Source: Pantoea sp.
Lineage (GTDB): Bacteria; Pseudomonadota; Gammaproteobacteria; Enterobacterales; Enterobacteriaceae
DNA: 64,000 nt
Assembly: GCF_028283705.1 (NCBI RefSeq)
Contig: NZ_JAPWKD010000032.1
Location: 558,001 to 622,000, forward strand
Reading direction: 5' to 3'
Under the pieces are notes generated by a model, which ran no database searches, was not told the DNA's origin, and saw nothing but the letters and a program-made list of their open reading frames with translations. The translations under genes and the position numbers were made by a program. Positions 1 to 8,852 of this stretch are shown here, piece by piece. The first letter of the stretch is position 1. Each line of letters opens with the position of its first letter.

Positions 1-479
1 ATCGCAGCCGCGAGCTGCCGTGTAATGCCCTGTTCTGGCAAGCCTTACAGGAAGAGTTGCTCCCTCAGGTGGCGCAGTGGGCACCTTATCGGCAGAACGC
101 TGACAGCACCGTGGTGGCCGGGCAAAGTTTCGGCGGACTCGCCTCGGTATTCGCCGCATTGCACTGGCCACAGCAGTTTGGCAATGCCATCAGTCTGTCC
201 GGCTCCTTCTGGTGGCCGGAGCGCGGTAATGCGCACGGCTGGCTGATCCAGCAGCTGGAACAGGGTCTGGCACCGCGTCAGCCACTGCGTTTCTGGCTGG
301 AAGCAGGCAAACGTGAAGGGCTGATTTTGCAGGCTAATCAGCAATTGCAGCAGTTGTTGCAGGCGGCCGGTTATCAGATGGATTACCAGCCGGTGGAAGG
401 TGGACACGATGCGCTGTGCTGGCGTGGTGGTCTGCTGGATGGCCTGCAAGCGCTGTGGCGCAATCCGACCCCGCATTAA
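1..479 (+). CDS. fes: Enterobactin/ferric-enterobactin esterase Fes, C-terminal part (cut by window start)
   Basis: Fes is the cytoplasmic serine esterase that hydrolyses ferric enterobactin so the iron can be released. Only the last 158 codons are in the window; the frame is open from base 3. The visible part has the nucleophile elbow VAGQSFGGL (about residues 40-50 of the visible part) and, near the end, the catalytic-histidine segment GGHDALCWRGGL, both typical of Fes. The 5' part, including the usual upstream Fur-controlled promoter, lies outside. ybdZ begins 16 bp downstream, so fes-ybdZ-entF form one transcription unit. A TTG within this frame at 57 is not a start. Confidence 0.95.
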   Translation, partial: RSRELPCNALFWQALQEELLPQVAQWAPYRQNADSTVVAGQSFGGLASVFAALHWPQQFGNAISLSGSFWWPERGNAHGWLIQQLEQGLAPRQPLRFWLEAGKREGLILQANQQLQQLLQAAGYQMDYQPVEGGHDALCWRGGLLDGLQALWRNPTPH

Positions 480-495
480 ACAAGCAGGAGCCGAC

Positions 496-717
496 ATGGA
501 ACATCGCAATCCCTTTGACGATCCGCAGCAGGATTGTCTGGTGCTGTGCAATCCGCAGCAACAATACAGTTTATGGCCCGCGTTCAGCGTTCCTCCCTCT
601 GGCTGGCAAACGGTGTTTGGCCCACAGCCGCAACCCGCCTGCCTGAACTGGCTGGAACAGAACTGGCAGGATATCCGGCCGCTGACGCAGGACACCAACC
701 GGAGCGACAATGTCTGA
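496..717 (+). CDS. ybdZ: MbtH-like protein YbdZ, EntF adenylation-domain partner
   Basis: A 73-residue MbtH-family protein. These small proteins bind the adenylation domain of NRPSs and are needed for full solubility or activity of EntF-type enzymes. The start ATG at 496 is chosen because CAGGAG sits just upstream and because the protein then begins with the family pattern NPFDDPQ; an earlier in-frame ATG would add 32 residues unlike the family. Conserved tryptophans are present in SLWPAF, GWQTVFG and NWLEQNWQDIRP. The stop overlaps the entF start by 8 bp, suggesting translational coupling. Confidence 0.93.
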   Translation: MEHRNPFDDPQQDCLVLCNPQQQYSLWPAFSVPPSGWQTVFGPQPQPACLNWLEQNWQDIRPLTQDTNRSDNV

Positions 718-3700
718 ATCCCTGATGAACCGACACCTCACCGAACAGCAAACCCTGCCGCTGGTGGCGGCCCAGCCCGGCATCTGGATTGCCGATCAGC
801 TGTCCCGCCATCACAATGCCTATGCGGTCGCGCACTTTATTGAATTGCAGGGTGATATCGATAGCGCCCTGCTGTGCAAAGCGATTATTGCGGGTATGCA
901 GGAAGCCGATACGCTAAACATGGTGTTTGGCGAAGTGGACGGCGAAGCAATGCAATGGCCGCAGGCGCAGAACTTTAGCCAGCCGCAGCTCATCGATCTG
1001 CGTGCAGAAGCCGACCCCGCCGCCAAAGCCCGCGCCCTGATGCGCGCCGATATGAACGGCGATTTGCGCGTGCTGAGCGGCGCACCGCTGTATCATCATT
1101 GCCTGTTCCGGCTGGGTGAGCAGCATTGGTTCTGGTATCAGCGTTATCACCATCTGGTGGTGGATGGGTTCAGTTTTACCGCCCTGACGCGCCGCATCGC
1201 CAATCTGTACAGCGCCTGGGCACAGCAACAGCAAGCGGAACCCACCCCCTTTATCCCTTTTAGCGAAGTGGTGGAAGAGTATCAGCGCTATCAGCAATCC
1301 ACTTCCTTCACGCGTGACAGCCAGTTCTGGCGCGAAAAAGGTGCCAGCCTGCCTGCACCCGCCTCACTGTCGCCCCAGCCGCTGGCAGGACAAAGCGCCA
1401 GTACCGATTTGCTGCGTCACAGCCTGACACTGGATCGCGCCACCTTCCAGCAGCTGGTGAGCCAGCATCCTCAGCATAGCGCCGCCGATCTTGCCTTCGC
1501 GCTGGTGGGGCTATGGCTGGCCCGCCTGAGCGGGCAAAACGATTTCTCCGCTGGTTTTATCTTTATGCGCCGTATCGGTTCGGCTGCGCTGTGCGCCACT
1601 GGTCCGGTGATTAACGTGCTACCGATGGCGATCCACTACGATCCGGCACAACCGCTGGCTACGCTGGCGAATCAGTTGGCCGGTGAAGTGAAAAAGATGC
1701 GCCGCCACCAGCGCTACGATGCCGAACAGGTGATGCGCGATCTCGGGCGTCTCGGTGATGGCGATCCGCTTTACGGCCCGGTGATCAACCTGAAGATGTT
1801 TGATTATCAGCTGGATTTCGCCGGTGTAGAGGGGATTACCCATCAGCTGGCATCCGGCCCGGTGCGCGATCTGGAAATTGCCATCTACATCAGCGAGCAG
1901 GGTGAACTGACGCTGGAGCTGCTGGCGAATGCGGCACGCTACAATCTGCCCACCCTGCAACGCCATAGTCGTCGTTTCGCCTTGTTACTGGCACAACTGG
2001 CGGCAGATCCGCAGCGCCCGTGCGGTGAGCTGGATCTGCTGACGGCTGAGGAACAGCGCCAGCTGGCTGATATCAATCACACCGCGCATCCGCTCCCGGC
2101 GGACACGCTGGCATCGCTGCTGGCCCGGCAGGCCTCGCGCACCCCGGATGCCCCGGCACTGGCCGATGCGCAGCATCAGCTGAGCTATCGCCAGATGCAG
2201 CAGCAGGTCTTTGCGCTGGCACAGCAGTTAAGTGCCGCTGGCGTACAACGCGGTGACATCGTGGCGGTGGCTTTACCGCGTTCAGTGCAGCTGTCGCTGG
2301 CGTTACAGGCGATTGTTACACTGGGTGCCGCTTATCTGCCACTCGATACCGGTTATCCCGACGACCGTCTGCAATTGATGCTGGAAGACGCGGCCCCCAA
2401 AACTCTGATGACCTCGGCCTCGCTCGCTGCGCGTTTTGCGGCCATTGCGCCGGTCAGCCAGTTGCATTTCGATACGCTCTCTCCGGAGCTGAATGCCCCT
2501 GCTCCCATCAGCGCGCCACAACCGCAGGACGGGGCTTATATCATCTATACCTCGGGTTCCACCGGGCGTCCCAAAGGGGTACTGGTCGGCCATGAAGCCA
2601 TCGTCAACCGTCTGTTGTGGATGCAGGATCACTACCCGCTGCAAGCTGATGATGTGGTGCTTCAGAAAACCCCGAGCAGCTTTGACGTTTCGGTGTGGGA
2701 ATTCTTCTGGCCGCTGCTGGTCGGCGCGCAGCTGGTGATGGCTCCGCCGGAAGCCCATCGCGATCCGGAAGCGCTGCAACAGCTTTTCGCACAGCACAAA
2801 GTGACCACCACCCACTTTGTTCCCTCCATGCTGGCGGCTTTTGTTGCTGCATTGCAGGATGAGGCGGCCATCAGCAGCTGCACCAGCCTGCGCCGCGTCT
2901 TCTGTAGCGGCGAAGCACTGCCAACCGATCTGTCGCGCGAGTGGGAACAGCTGACTCAAGTCCCGCTGCACAATTTGTATGGTCCGACGGAAGCGGCAGT
3001 GGATGTCAGCTGGTATCCGGCGTTTGGCGAGGCGCTGGCGGCGGTTGCAGGGGCCAGCGTGCCCATCGGTTATCCGGTGTGGAACACCGGCCTGCGCATT
3101 CTCGATGCCCGCCTGCAACCGGTGCCGCCGGGTGTAGCAGGTGATCTCTATCTTACCGGTATTCAGCTGGCACACGGCTACCTGGGGCGTCCTGACCTTA
3201 CTGCCAGCCGTTTTGTCGCCGATCCGGCGGGCAACGGGGAACGTATGTACCGCACCGGCGATGTCGCACGCTGGCTGGAAAATGGTGCGGTGGAATATCT
3301 TGGCCGCAGCGACGATCAGTTAAAAATTCGCGGTCAGCGCATCGAACTCAATGAAATCGATCATGTGCTGTGCGCGCAGCCTGGCATTGAGCAGGCAGTC
3401 ACGCACGCGGTGGTGCTGGGTGGCGCTGCGGCGCAGGGCGATGCCCGCCAACTGGTCGGTTATGTGATTGCCGATCATGCGGTTGATGGCGAAGCGCTAC
3501 GCCATGCGCTGGCGCAGCAATTGCCCGCCCATATGGTGCCGGTGTCGATTGTGCAGCTGGAAGCGTTCCCGCTCAGCAGCAATGGCAAGCTGGATCGCAA
3601 AGCCTTACCGCTGCCGCAGGCCGCCATGGCCAGTGCCGGACGCGCGCCTCATCCGGGGCTGGAAAGCCAGCTGGCTGCGGCGTTTTGCCAGTTGCTGGCG

Positions 3701-4627
3701 TGCGACAGTATCAGCGCGCAGGATGATTTCTTTGCCCTTGGCGGCCATTCGCTGCTGGCGATGCGTCTTGCTGCACAGCTACGTCGTGAGCTGCAACAGC
3801 CGGTATCCGTGGGCCAGATCATGGTTGCTTCCACCGTCGAAAAACTGGCTGCACTGCTGAGTGATGAACAATCTCACCAACAGGCCGGTTTTGAAGCGGT
3901 GCTGCCACTGCGTCAGGGTAATGGACCCACGCTGTTCTGCTTCCATCCGGCCTCCGGTTTTGCCTGGCAGTTCAGTATCCTGCAACGCTATCTGGATCCA
4001 CGCTGGTCGCTGATGGGTATTCAGTCACCGGATACCGATAGCCCGCTGAATCAAAGTGCGCATCTGGATGAGGTTTGTGACGCCCATCTGCGTACCCTGC
4101 GCGAAGTGCAGCCGCACGGTCCTTATTACTTCATTGGCTATTCGCTGGGTGGCACCCTGGCGCAGGGCATTGCCGCACGGCTGACAGCTACCGGAGAAGA
4201 GGTGGCGTTCCTTGGCCTGCTCGATACCTGGCCGCCGGAGACGCAGAACTGGGATGAAAAACGCGGCGAGAACGTACTGGACCCGGCGGTGCTGGAAGAA
4301 GTGAACCGTGAGCGTGAGCAGTTTATTGCTGCGCAACGTCATCAGGCGGGCGAAGAGATGCAGGCGATGTTCGATACCATCGAAGCCAATTACGCCAGCT
4401 CGGTTCGCCTGCTGGCGACCGCCCGCAGCGCCCACTTTACCGGACGCGCAACGCTGTTCCTTGCTGAGCAAACGCAACAACCAGGGCAGGACGCGCGACG
4501 CGCCTGGGCACCGTATGTTGGTGAACTGGCGGTGTGGCCGATGGATTGTGCCCACGTTGATATCATTTCACCGCAGATGTTCGAGCAGATTGGTCCCCTG
4601 TTGCAGCGGTTGTTGAGCGAACTGTAA
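710..4627 (+). CDS. entF: Enterobactin synthase component F (NRPS: C-A-PCP-TE)
   Basis: A 1305-residue non-ribosomal peptide synthetase that activates L-serine, condenses it with 2,3-dihydroxybenzoate carried on EntB, and cyclises three DHB-Ser units to enterobactin. The domains are all readable: condensation (about 10-440, HHLVVDG with H147/H148/D152), adenylation (about 465-960, with YTSGSTGRPKG, YGPTEAAVDVSW, YRTGDVARW and NGKLDRKALP cores), peptidyl carrier (LGGHSLL, phosphopantetheine Ser1014) and thioesterase (GYSLGG, nucleophile Ser1145). Length and order match E. coli EntF. It is the last gene of the fes-ybdZ-entF unit. The fepE gene that follows entF in E. coli is absent; a palindromic repeat sits in that place instead. 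Confidence 0.97.
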   Translation: MSESLMNRHLTEQQTLPLVAAQPGIWIADQLSRHHNAYAVAHFIELQGDIDSALLCKAIIAGMQEADTLNMVFGEVDGEAMQWPQAQNFSQPQLIDLRAEADPAAKARALMRADMNGDLRVLSGAPLYHHCLFRLGEQHWFWYQRYHHLVVDGFSFTALTRRIANLYSAWAQQQQAEPTPFIPFSEVVEEYQRYQQSTSFTRDSQFWREKGASLPAPASLSPQPLAGQSASTDLLRHSLTLDRATFQQLVSQHPQHSAADLAFALVGLWLARLSGQNDFSAGFIFMRRIGSAALCATGPVINVLPMAIHYDPAQPLATLANQLAGEVKKMRRHQRYDAEQVMRDLGRLGDGDPLYGPVINLKMFDYQLDFAGVEGITHQLASGPVRDLEIAIYISEQGELTLELLANAARYNLPTLQRHSRRFALLLAQLAADPQRPCGELDLLTAEEQRQLADINHTAHPLPADTLASLLARQASRTPDAPALADAQHQLSYRQMQQQVFALAQQLSAAGVQRGDIVAVALPRSVQLSLALQAIVTLGAAYLPLDTGYPDDRLQLMLEDAAPKTLMTSASLAARFAAIAPVSQLHFDTLSPELNAPAPISAPQPQDGAYIIYTSGSTGRPKGVLVGHEAIVNRLLWMQDHYPLQADDVVLQKTPSSFDVSVWEFFWPLLVGAQLVMAPPEAHRDPEALQQLFAQHKVTTTHFVPSMLAAFVAALQDEAAISSCTSLRRVFCSGEALPTDLSREWEQLTQVPLHNLYGPTEAAVDVSWYPAFGEALAAVAGASVPIGYPVWNTGLRILDARLQPVPPGVAGDLYLTGIQLAHGYLGRPDLTASRFVADPAGNGERMYRTGDVARWLENGAVEYLGRSDDQLKIRGQRIELNEIDHVLCAQPGIEQAVTHAVVLGGAAAQGDARQLVGYVIADHAVDGEALRHALAQQLPAHMVPVSIVQLEAFPLSSNGKLDRKALPLPQAAMASAGRAPHPGLESQLAAAFCQLLACDSISAQDDFFALGGHSLLAMRLAAQLRRELQQPVSVGQIMVASTVEKLAALLSDEQSHQQAGFEAVLPLRQGNGPTLFCFHPASGFAWQFSILQRYLDPRWSLMGIQSPDTDSPLNQSAHLDEVCDAHLRTLREVQPHGPYYFIGYSLGGTLAQGIAARLTATGEEVAFLGLLDTWPPETQNWDEKRGENVLDPAVLEEVNREREQFIAAQRHQAGEEMQAMFDTIEANYASSVRLLATARSAHFTGRATLFLAEQTQQPGQDARRAWAPYVGELAVWPMDCAHVDIISPQMFEQIGPLLQRLLSEL

Positions 4628-4634
4628 TCCAGAA

Positions 4635-4708
4635 TGTAGCGGCGCGATTTATCACGCGGATTTTTCTGGCATCGCGCACGAAATTGCGCGATGAATCGCG
4701 CCGCTACA
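4635..4708. repeat. Dispersed palindromic repeat, copy 1
   Basis: A 74-bp imperfect palindrome. The arms TGTAGCGGCGCGATTTATC (4635-4653) and its complement (4690-4708) match at 18 of 19 positions. They enclose a centre containing GCGCACGAAATTGCGCG. It lies between the convergent ends of entF and fepC and runs 5 bp into fepC, supplying its TAG stop. A very similar element is at 56051-56122, also between convergent genes. It resembles REP/ERIC-type intergenic palindromes and may act as a bidirectional stem-loop at the 3' ends. Confidence 0.8.
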
Positions 4709-5498
4709 GGCGTCCCAGCGGCACGATCATCGGCGTATGCGCCACCGGATCTTCCACAATCACGCAGCGCAAGCCATACACCTGCTCAATCAAGGCCGGG
4801 GTGACAATCTCTGCCGGTTTCCCTTCGGCAATGATCCGTCCATGGCGCATCGCAATCAGGTGCGTGGCATAACGACAGGCATGATTCAGATCATGCAGCA
4901 CCACCACCAGCGAACGTCCATGCTGCTGATTAAGATCCTGCATCAACTCCAGCAGCTCAATTTGATGGGTGATATCCAGCCAGGTGGTGGGTTCATCCAG
5001 CAGCAATAACGGCGTCTGCTGTGCCAGCACCATCGCAATCCACACCCGCTGACGCTGCCCGCCGGAGAGCGTATCCACCTGCAGCTCGGCCAGATCAGCC
5101 ACGCCGGTCGCCAGCATCGCCTGCTGCACCGCCGCTTCATCTTCGGCACGCCAGCGGCCAAACAGCTGCTGATGCGGATAACGCCCACGCGCTACCAGCT
5201 CAGTCACGCTGATCCCCGCCGGGGCATTGGAACTTTGCGGCAGCAGGCCGAGACGGCGCGCCACTTCTTTCGTCGGATAACGATTGATGGCTTCACCATC
5301 GAGAAAAACCTGGCCTTTCAGCGGAGCGTTAAGGCGGCTCAGGGTGCGCAGCAGGGTCGATTTTCCACAGGCATTGGGGCCGATAATCACCGTCAGCTCC
5401 CCTTCCGGGATCGCCACCGACAAATTTTCCGCCACCACTTTTTTGTCGTAACCCAGCGTCAGCCCTTCGCCATAGAGACGTGAAGGAATTTCGGTCAT
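4704..5498 (-). CDS. fepC: Ferric enterobactin ABC transporter, ATP-binding protein
   Basis: A 264-residue cytoplasmic ATPase that powers import of ferric enterobactin through FepDG. It shows Walker A GPNACGKST, the ABC signature LSGGQRQRVWIA and Walker B LLLLDEPTTWLD, followed by an H-loop histidine in VVVLHDLNHA. The start ATG at 5498 is chosen because it overlaps the fepG stop (ATGA), the usual arrangement in this operon; the longer frame upstream only reads through fepG. The stop codon lies inside the adjoining palindromic repeat. It is the last gene of fepD-fepG-fepC. Confidence 0.95.
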   Translation of the reverse strand: MTEIPSRLYGEGLTLGYDKKVVAENLSVAIPEGELTVIIGPNACGKSTLLRTLSRLNAPLKGQVFLDGEAINRYPTKEVARRLGLLPQSSNAPAGISVTELVARGRYPHQQLFGRWRAEDEAAVQQAMLATGVADLAELQVDTLSGGQRQRVWIAMVLAQQTPLLLLDEPTTWLDITHQIELLELMQDLNQQHGRSLVVVLHDLNHACRYATHLIAMRHGRIIAEGKPAEIVTPALIEQVYGLRCVIVEDPVAHTPMIVPLGRL

Positions 5499-6466
5499 TG
5501 GCGTCGCGCCTCCCGCACCAGTAAAGCAATCAGATAAAGTCCACCGAGGCTGACGGTAATCACACCAACCGGCAATTGATAAGGCAGGAACAGATGCTGC
5601 GCGGCGAAATCTGCAGCGATCAATAGCAACGCACCACACAGCGCGGTCAGCGGCATGCCGCCGCCGAGACGACGGGCTATCTGCGGTGCCAGTAAGGCGA
5701 TAAACGAAATCGGTCCGACCAGCGCGGTCGAGGCCGCGGTCAGCACCACACCAAGCAACATTAACCACAGGCGGCTGCGCTCCACCGGTACGCCAAGCGC
5801 ACAGGCGGTGTCATCACCCATCTCCAGCAAACGCATCCGGCGTGCCAGCAGTGCCACCAGCAGCAGACTCAGCAATAACACGGCAATCACCGGCGGTGTC
5901 TTCGCCCAGGTGATGCCGTTGAGCGACCCGGCACTCCATAAACCGGCGCTGACCGCAGATTCGAGCGACGCGCTGATAATCAGCCAGCTGTTGAGCGCCA
6001 TCAGCAAGGCACGCACGCTGATGCCGACAATAATCAAACGAAAGGTTTCTACGCCATGACGCCAGGCAAACAGATACACCAGCGCTGCGGTGATAATGCC
6101 GCCCAGCAGTGCGGCAAGGGTTATCGCCGAAGCATTTTGATTAAACAGCACCAGCGCCACCAGCACACCGCTATAGGCACCGGTGTTAAAACCCAGAATG
6201 TCCGGGCTGCCAAGCGGGTTACGCAGCAGCGACTGAAAAATCGCGCCACTGATGCCGAGCGCCGCACCAATCAGCAACGCCATCAGCACGCGCGGCAAGC
6301 GCCATTCCAGCAGAATCAGTTTCACGTTGCTGGCGCCTTCGCCCCGCAACACCTGCCAGACCTGTTCACCGCTGATCGGCAGTGTGCCACGTGTCAGCGC
6401 CAGAAAAGCCAGCAGTCCGCATCCCAGCATCAGCCAGAGCGAATTCATCAGTGCGCGCCGCGTCAT
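5495..6466 (-). CDS. fepG: Ferric enterobactin ABC transporter, permease FepG
   Basis: A 323-residue integral membrane permease of the FecCD/BtuC family, one half of the FepDG channel for ferric enterobactin. It has many hydrophobic helices and the family segments GEGASNVKLILLEWRLPR near the N-terminus and LVGPISFIALLAPQIARRL near the C-terminus, the loop that contacts the ATPase. It overlaps fepD by 4 bp at its start and fepC by 4 bp at its end, so the three genes are translationally coupled. Confidence 0.95.
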   Translation of the reverse strand: MTRRALMNSLWLMLGCGLLAFLALTRGTLPISGEQVWQVLRGEGASNVKLILLEWRLPRVLMALLIGAALGISGAIFQSLLRNPLGSPDILGFNTGAYSGVLVALVLFNQNASAITLAALLGGIITAALVYLFAWRHGVETFRLIIVGISVRALLMALNSWLIISASLESAVSAGLWSAGSLNGITWAKTPPVIAVLLLSLLLVALLARRMRLLEMGDDTACALGVPVERSRLWLMLLGVVLTAASTALVGPISFIALLAPQIARRLGGGMPLTALCGALLLIAADFAAQHLFLPYQLPVGVITVSLGGLYLIALLVREARRQ

Positions 6467-7452
6467 ACCGCACCTCGCCCTAATTTGCGTCGTACCAGCA
6501 CGATCAACATTGGCGCGCCGAGCATCGCGGTGACGATGGACACCCGCAGCTCACCAGGCACCAGCAGGCGGCCGATAATATCTGCGGCTAATAACAGGAT
6601 CGGCGTCAGCAGCGCGGTGGCAGGTAGCAACCAGCGATGATCATTGCCCACCAGCCAGCGTGCCAGATGCGGTGTCATTAAACCGAGAAAAGCGATCGGC
6701 CCGACCGCTGCCGTTGCCGCGCCGCTCAGCAGCGCTATCGCCAGCAGCCCAAGCAGTTGGGTACGCGCCACGCGGGTTCCCAGCGCCGTCGCCATATCGC
6801 CCCCCATGCTCAGGCTGTTAAGCGCCTGCGACAGGCAAAAGGCCACCACGCTGCCCACCAGCACCGCCGGAAACAGGGTACGCAAAATGGTGAAATTGCG
6901 GATATCCAGCGAACCGCTGTGCCAGAAACGCAGATGATCGTAGATGTCAGGATTGAGCAGCGAAATCCCCGAGGTTAACCCTTCCAGCACCGCCCCCAGT
7001 GCCACCCCCGCCAGAGTCAGACGCACCGGATTCACGCGTCCGCCCCCCATCGCGCCGGTCATCGCCACCAGCAGCGAAGCCAGCAGCGCGCCGCCAAAGG
7101 CAAAACCAAGCCATGCGACCGGTGAGTCAGCACCAAACAGCGCAATGCCCAGCACCACAGCAAAACCTGCCCCGGCGTTCACCCCCAGAATCCCCGGATC
7201 GGCCAGTGGGTTGCGCGTCAGGCTTTGCATCAACGCACCCGCCAGCCCCAGCGCAACGCCTGCCAGCAATCCGGCCAGCGTACGTGGCAGACGTGCATCG
7301 CGCACAATCACGCAATCCGCATCAGAACAGGTTGAAATAAGCGAATGATAAACATCGGAAAAAGAAATAGATTTTGCTCCCAGCATCAAACTGAGAACAA
7401 TAAGGAGCACCAGCAGCATCCCTGATCCTGCGAGTGCACGAGTCTGGCGCAT
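6463..7452 (-). CDS. fepD: Ferric enterobactin ABC transporter, permease FepD
   Basis: A 329-residue FecCD-family inner-membrane permease that pairs with FepG. Recognisable segments are RDARLPRTLAGLLAGVALGLAGALMQ near the N-terminal third (residues about 50-75) and VGPIAFLGLMTPHLARWL about residues 245-265. It is the first gene of the minus-strand unit and is read from the divergent control region shared with entS, where a strong Fur-box match lies about 55-70 bp upstream of this start. Confidence 0.95.
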   Translation of the reverse strand: MRQTRALAGSGMLLVLLIVLSLMLGAKSISFSDVYHSLISTCSDADCVIVRDARLPRTLAGLLAGVALGLAGALMQSLTRNPLADPGILGVNAGAGFAVVLGIALFGADSPVAWLGFAFGGALLASLLVAMTGAMGGGRVNPVRLTLAGVALGAVLEGLTSGISLLNPDIYDHLRFWHSGSLDIRNFTILRTLFPAVLVGSVVAFCLSQALNSLSMGGDMATALGTRVARTQLLGLLAIALLSGAATAAVGPIAFLGLMTPHLARWLVGNDHRWLLPATALLTPILLLAADIIGRLLVPGELRVSIVTAMLGAPMLIVLVRRKLGRGAV

Positions 7453-7504
7453 AGCGTTCTGAACCTTCTACTTAACAACGTTTTCGCGTGCGTAAGGGAA
7501 ATAT

Positions 7505-7523
7505 GATAATGATATTTGTTATC
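7505..7523. promoter_or_regulatory. Fur box between fepD and entS
   Basis: GATAATGATATTTGTTATC matches the 19-bp Fur consensus GATAATGATAATCATTATC at 16 of 19 positions. It lies in the divergent fepD/entS control region, as in E. coli, so both transcripts are expected to be repressed under iron-replete conditions. Flanking AT-rich sequence (TTATTACTCG, TATGTTATCATG) could hold overlapping Fur or -10 sequences for both directions. Confidence 0.85.
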
Positions 7524-7601
7524 GTTATTACTCGTATTTGTCTATGTTATCATGACTCGCCTCACGGAAGATGAGGAAAATTGGTGCAAAAAGGCAAAGA
7601 A

Positions 7602-8852
7602 ATGAACAAACCCTCCCACTTTATTGATCTCTCCCTGCTTAAATCCCACCCGGCGTTTCGCGCGGTGTTTATCGCCCGTTTTATCTCGATTGTCGCCCTC
7701 GGCATGCTGGCGGTGGCGGTACCGGTACAAATTCAGCAAATGACGGCGTCATCCTGGCTGGTCGGTCTGGGGGTGACCGTGGCGGCCTGCGGCATGTTTA
7801 TCGGTTTGCTGACCGGGGGCGTGCTGGCCGATCGCTATGAACGTAAAAAGCTGATTTTATTCGCCCGTTCTACCTGTGGCCTTGGCTTTGTCGGGCTGGC
7901 GATTAACGCTGCATTACCACAACCCTCACTGATGGCGGTGTATCTGCTGGGGTTGTGGGATGGCTTCTTTGGTGCGATTGGCGTGACCGCACTGCTGGCC
8001 GCGACGCCAGCGCTGGTCGGGCGCGAAAACCTGATGCAGGCCGGTGCCCTGACCATGCTGACCGTGCGCTTCGGCTCGATTCTCTCCCCGGCAATTGCCG
8101 GTATGGTGATTGCCAGCGGCGGTGTGGTGTGGAACTTCGCGCTGGCAGCGGCGGGCACACTGCTGACCGTGCTGACTCTGCTCAAACTCCCGCCATTGCC
8201 GCTACCGGCGCAGCCGCGTGAGAACCCATTGAAATCACTCGCCGTTGGTGTGCAGTTCCTGTTTAGCACGCCGCTGGTGGGAATGGCGGCGCTGATCGGC
8301 GCGCTGGTGACGCTGGCCAGTGCCATCCGCGTGCTGTATCCGGCCCTGGCACCGCATTGGGAGGTCAGCGCCGATCGGTTGGGATTGATGTTTGCCGCGG
8401 TGCCACTCGGCGCGGCAGTAGGGGCATTAACCAGTGGCCGCCTGGCGCATGCCAGCCGCCCGGGGCTGCTGATTCTCAGCAGCGCGATTGCCGCTTTCGT
8501 TGCGCTGGGGCTGTTTGGCCTGATGCCATCATTCCCCCTCGCCCTGCTGTGTCTGGTGGCTTTTGGCTACTTCAGTTCAATTACCAGCCTGGTGCAGTAC
8601 ACCCTGATCCAGGCGTTAACGCCGGATGCACTCCTTGGTCGTATCAACAGTCTGTGGACGGCACAGAATGTCACGGGCGATGCGCTGGGGGCGGTAATGA
8701 TTGGCGCGATGGGGTCATGGCTGCTGCCACCGCAGGCCGCAACGATGTTTGGCTTCGCGGCGGCGGTGCTGGGTGTGCTGATGTGGTTTTTGATGGGGCG
8801 CTTACGCCGTTATCAACCGCCAGCGGTCACGCTGGCGGAAGACGCATCATGA
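7602..8852 (+). CDS. entS: Enterobactin exporter EntS (MFS)
   Basis: A 416-residue major facilitator superfamily protein that exports enterobactin across the inner membrane. The sequence begins MNKPSHFIDLSLLKSHPAF like E. coli EntS, carries the MFS loop motif GGVLADRYERKK between the second and third helices, and has about 12 hydrophobic helices. The ATG at 7602 is preferred over an upstream in-frame TTG at 7581 because it matches the start of the family. It is monocistronic; its last 6 bp overlap the convergent end of fepB. Confidence 0.94.
   Translation: MNKPSHFIDLSLLKSHPAFRAVFIARFISIVALGMLAVAVPVQIQQMTASSWLVGLGVTVAACGMFIGLLTGGVLADRYERKKLILFARSTCGLGFVGLAINAALPQPSLMAVYLLGLWDGFFGAIGVTALLAATPALVGRENLMQAGALTMLTVRFGSILSPAIAGMVIASGGVVWNFALAAAGTLLTVLTLLKLPPLPLPAQPRENPLKSLAVGVQFLFSTPLVGMAALIGALVTLASAIRVLYPALAPHWEVSADRLGLMFAAVPLGAAVGALTSGRLAHASRPGLLILSSAIAAFVALGLFGLMPSFPLALLCLVAFGYFSSITSLVQYTLIQALTPDALLGRINSLWTAQNVTGDALGAVMIGAMGSWLLPPQAATMFGFAAAVLGVLMWFLMGRLRRYQPPAVTLAEDAS

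Noticed and set aside
2303..3175. A 290-codon minus-strand ORF within entF
   Set aside because: Antisense shadow; the plus-strand frame carries all NRPS adenylation motifs.
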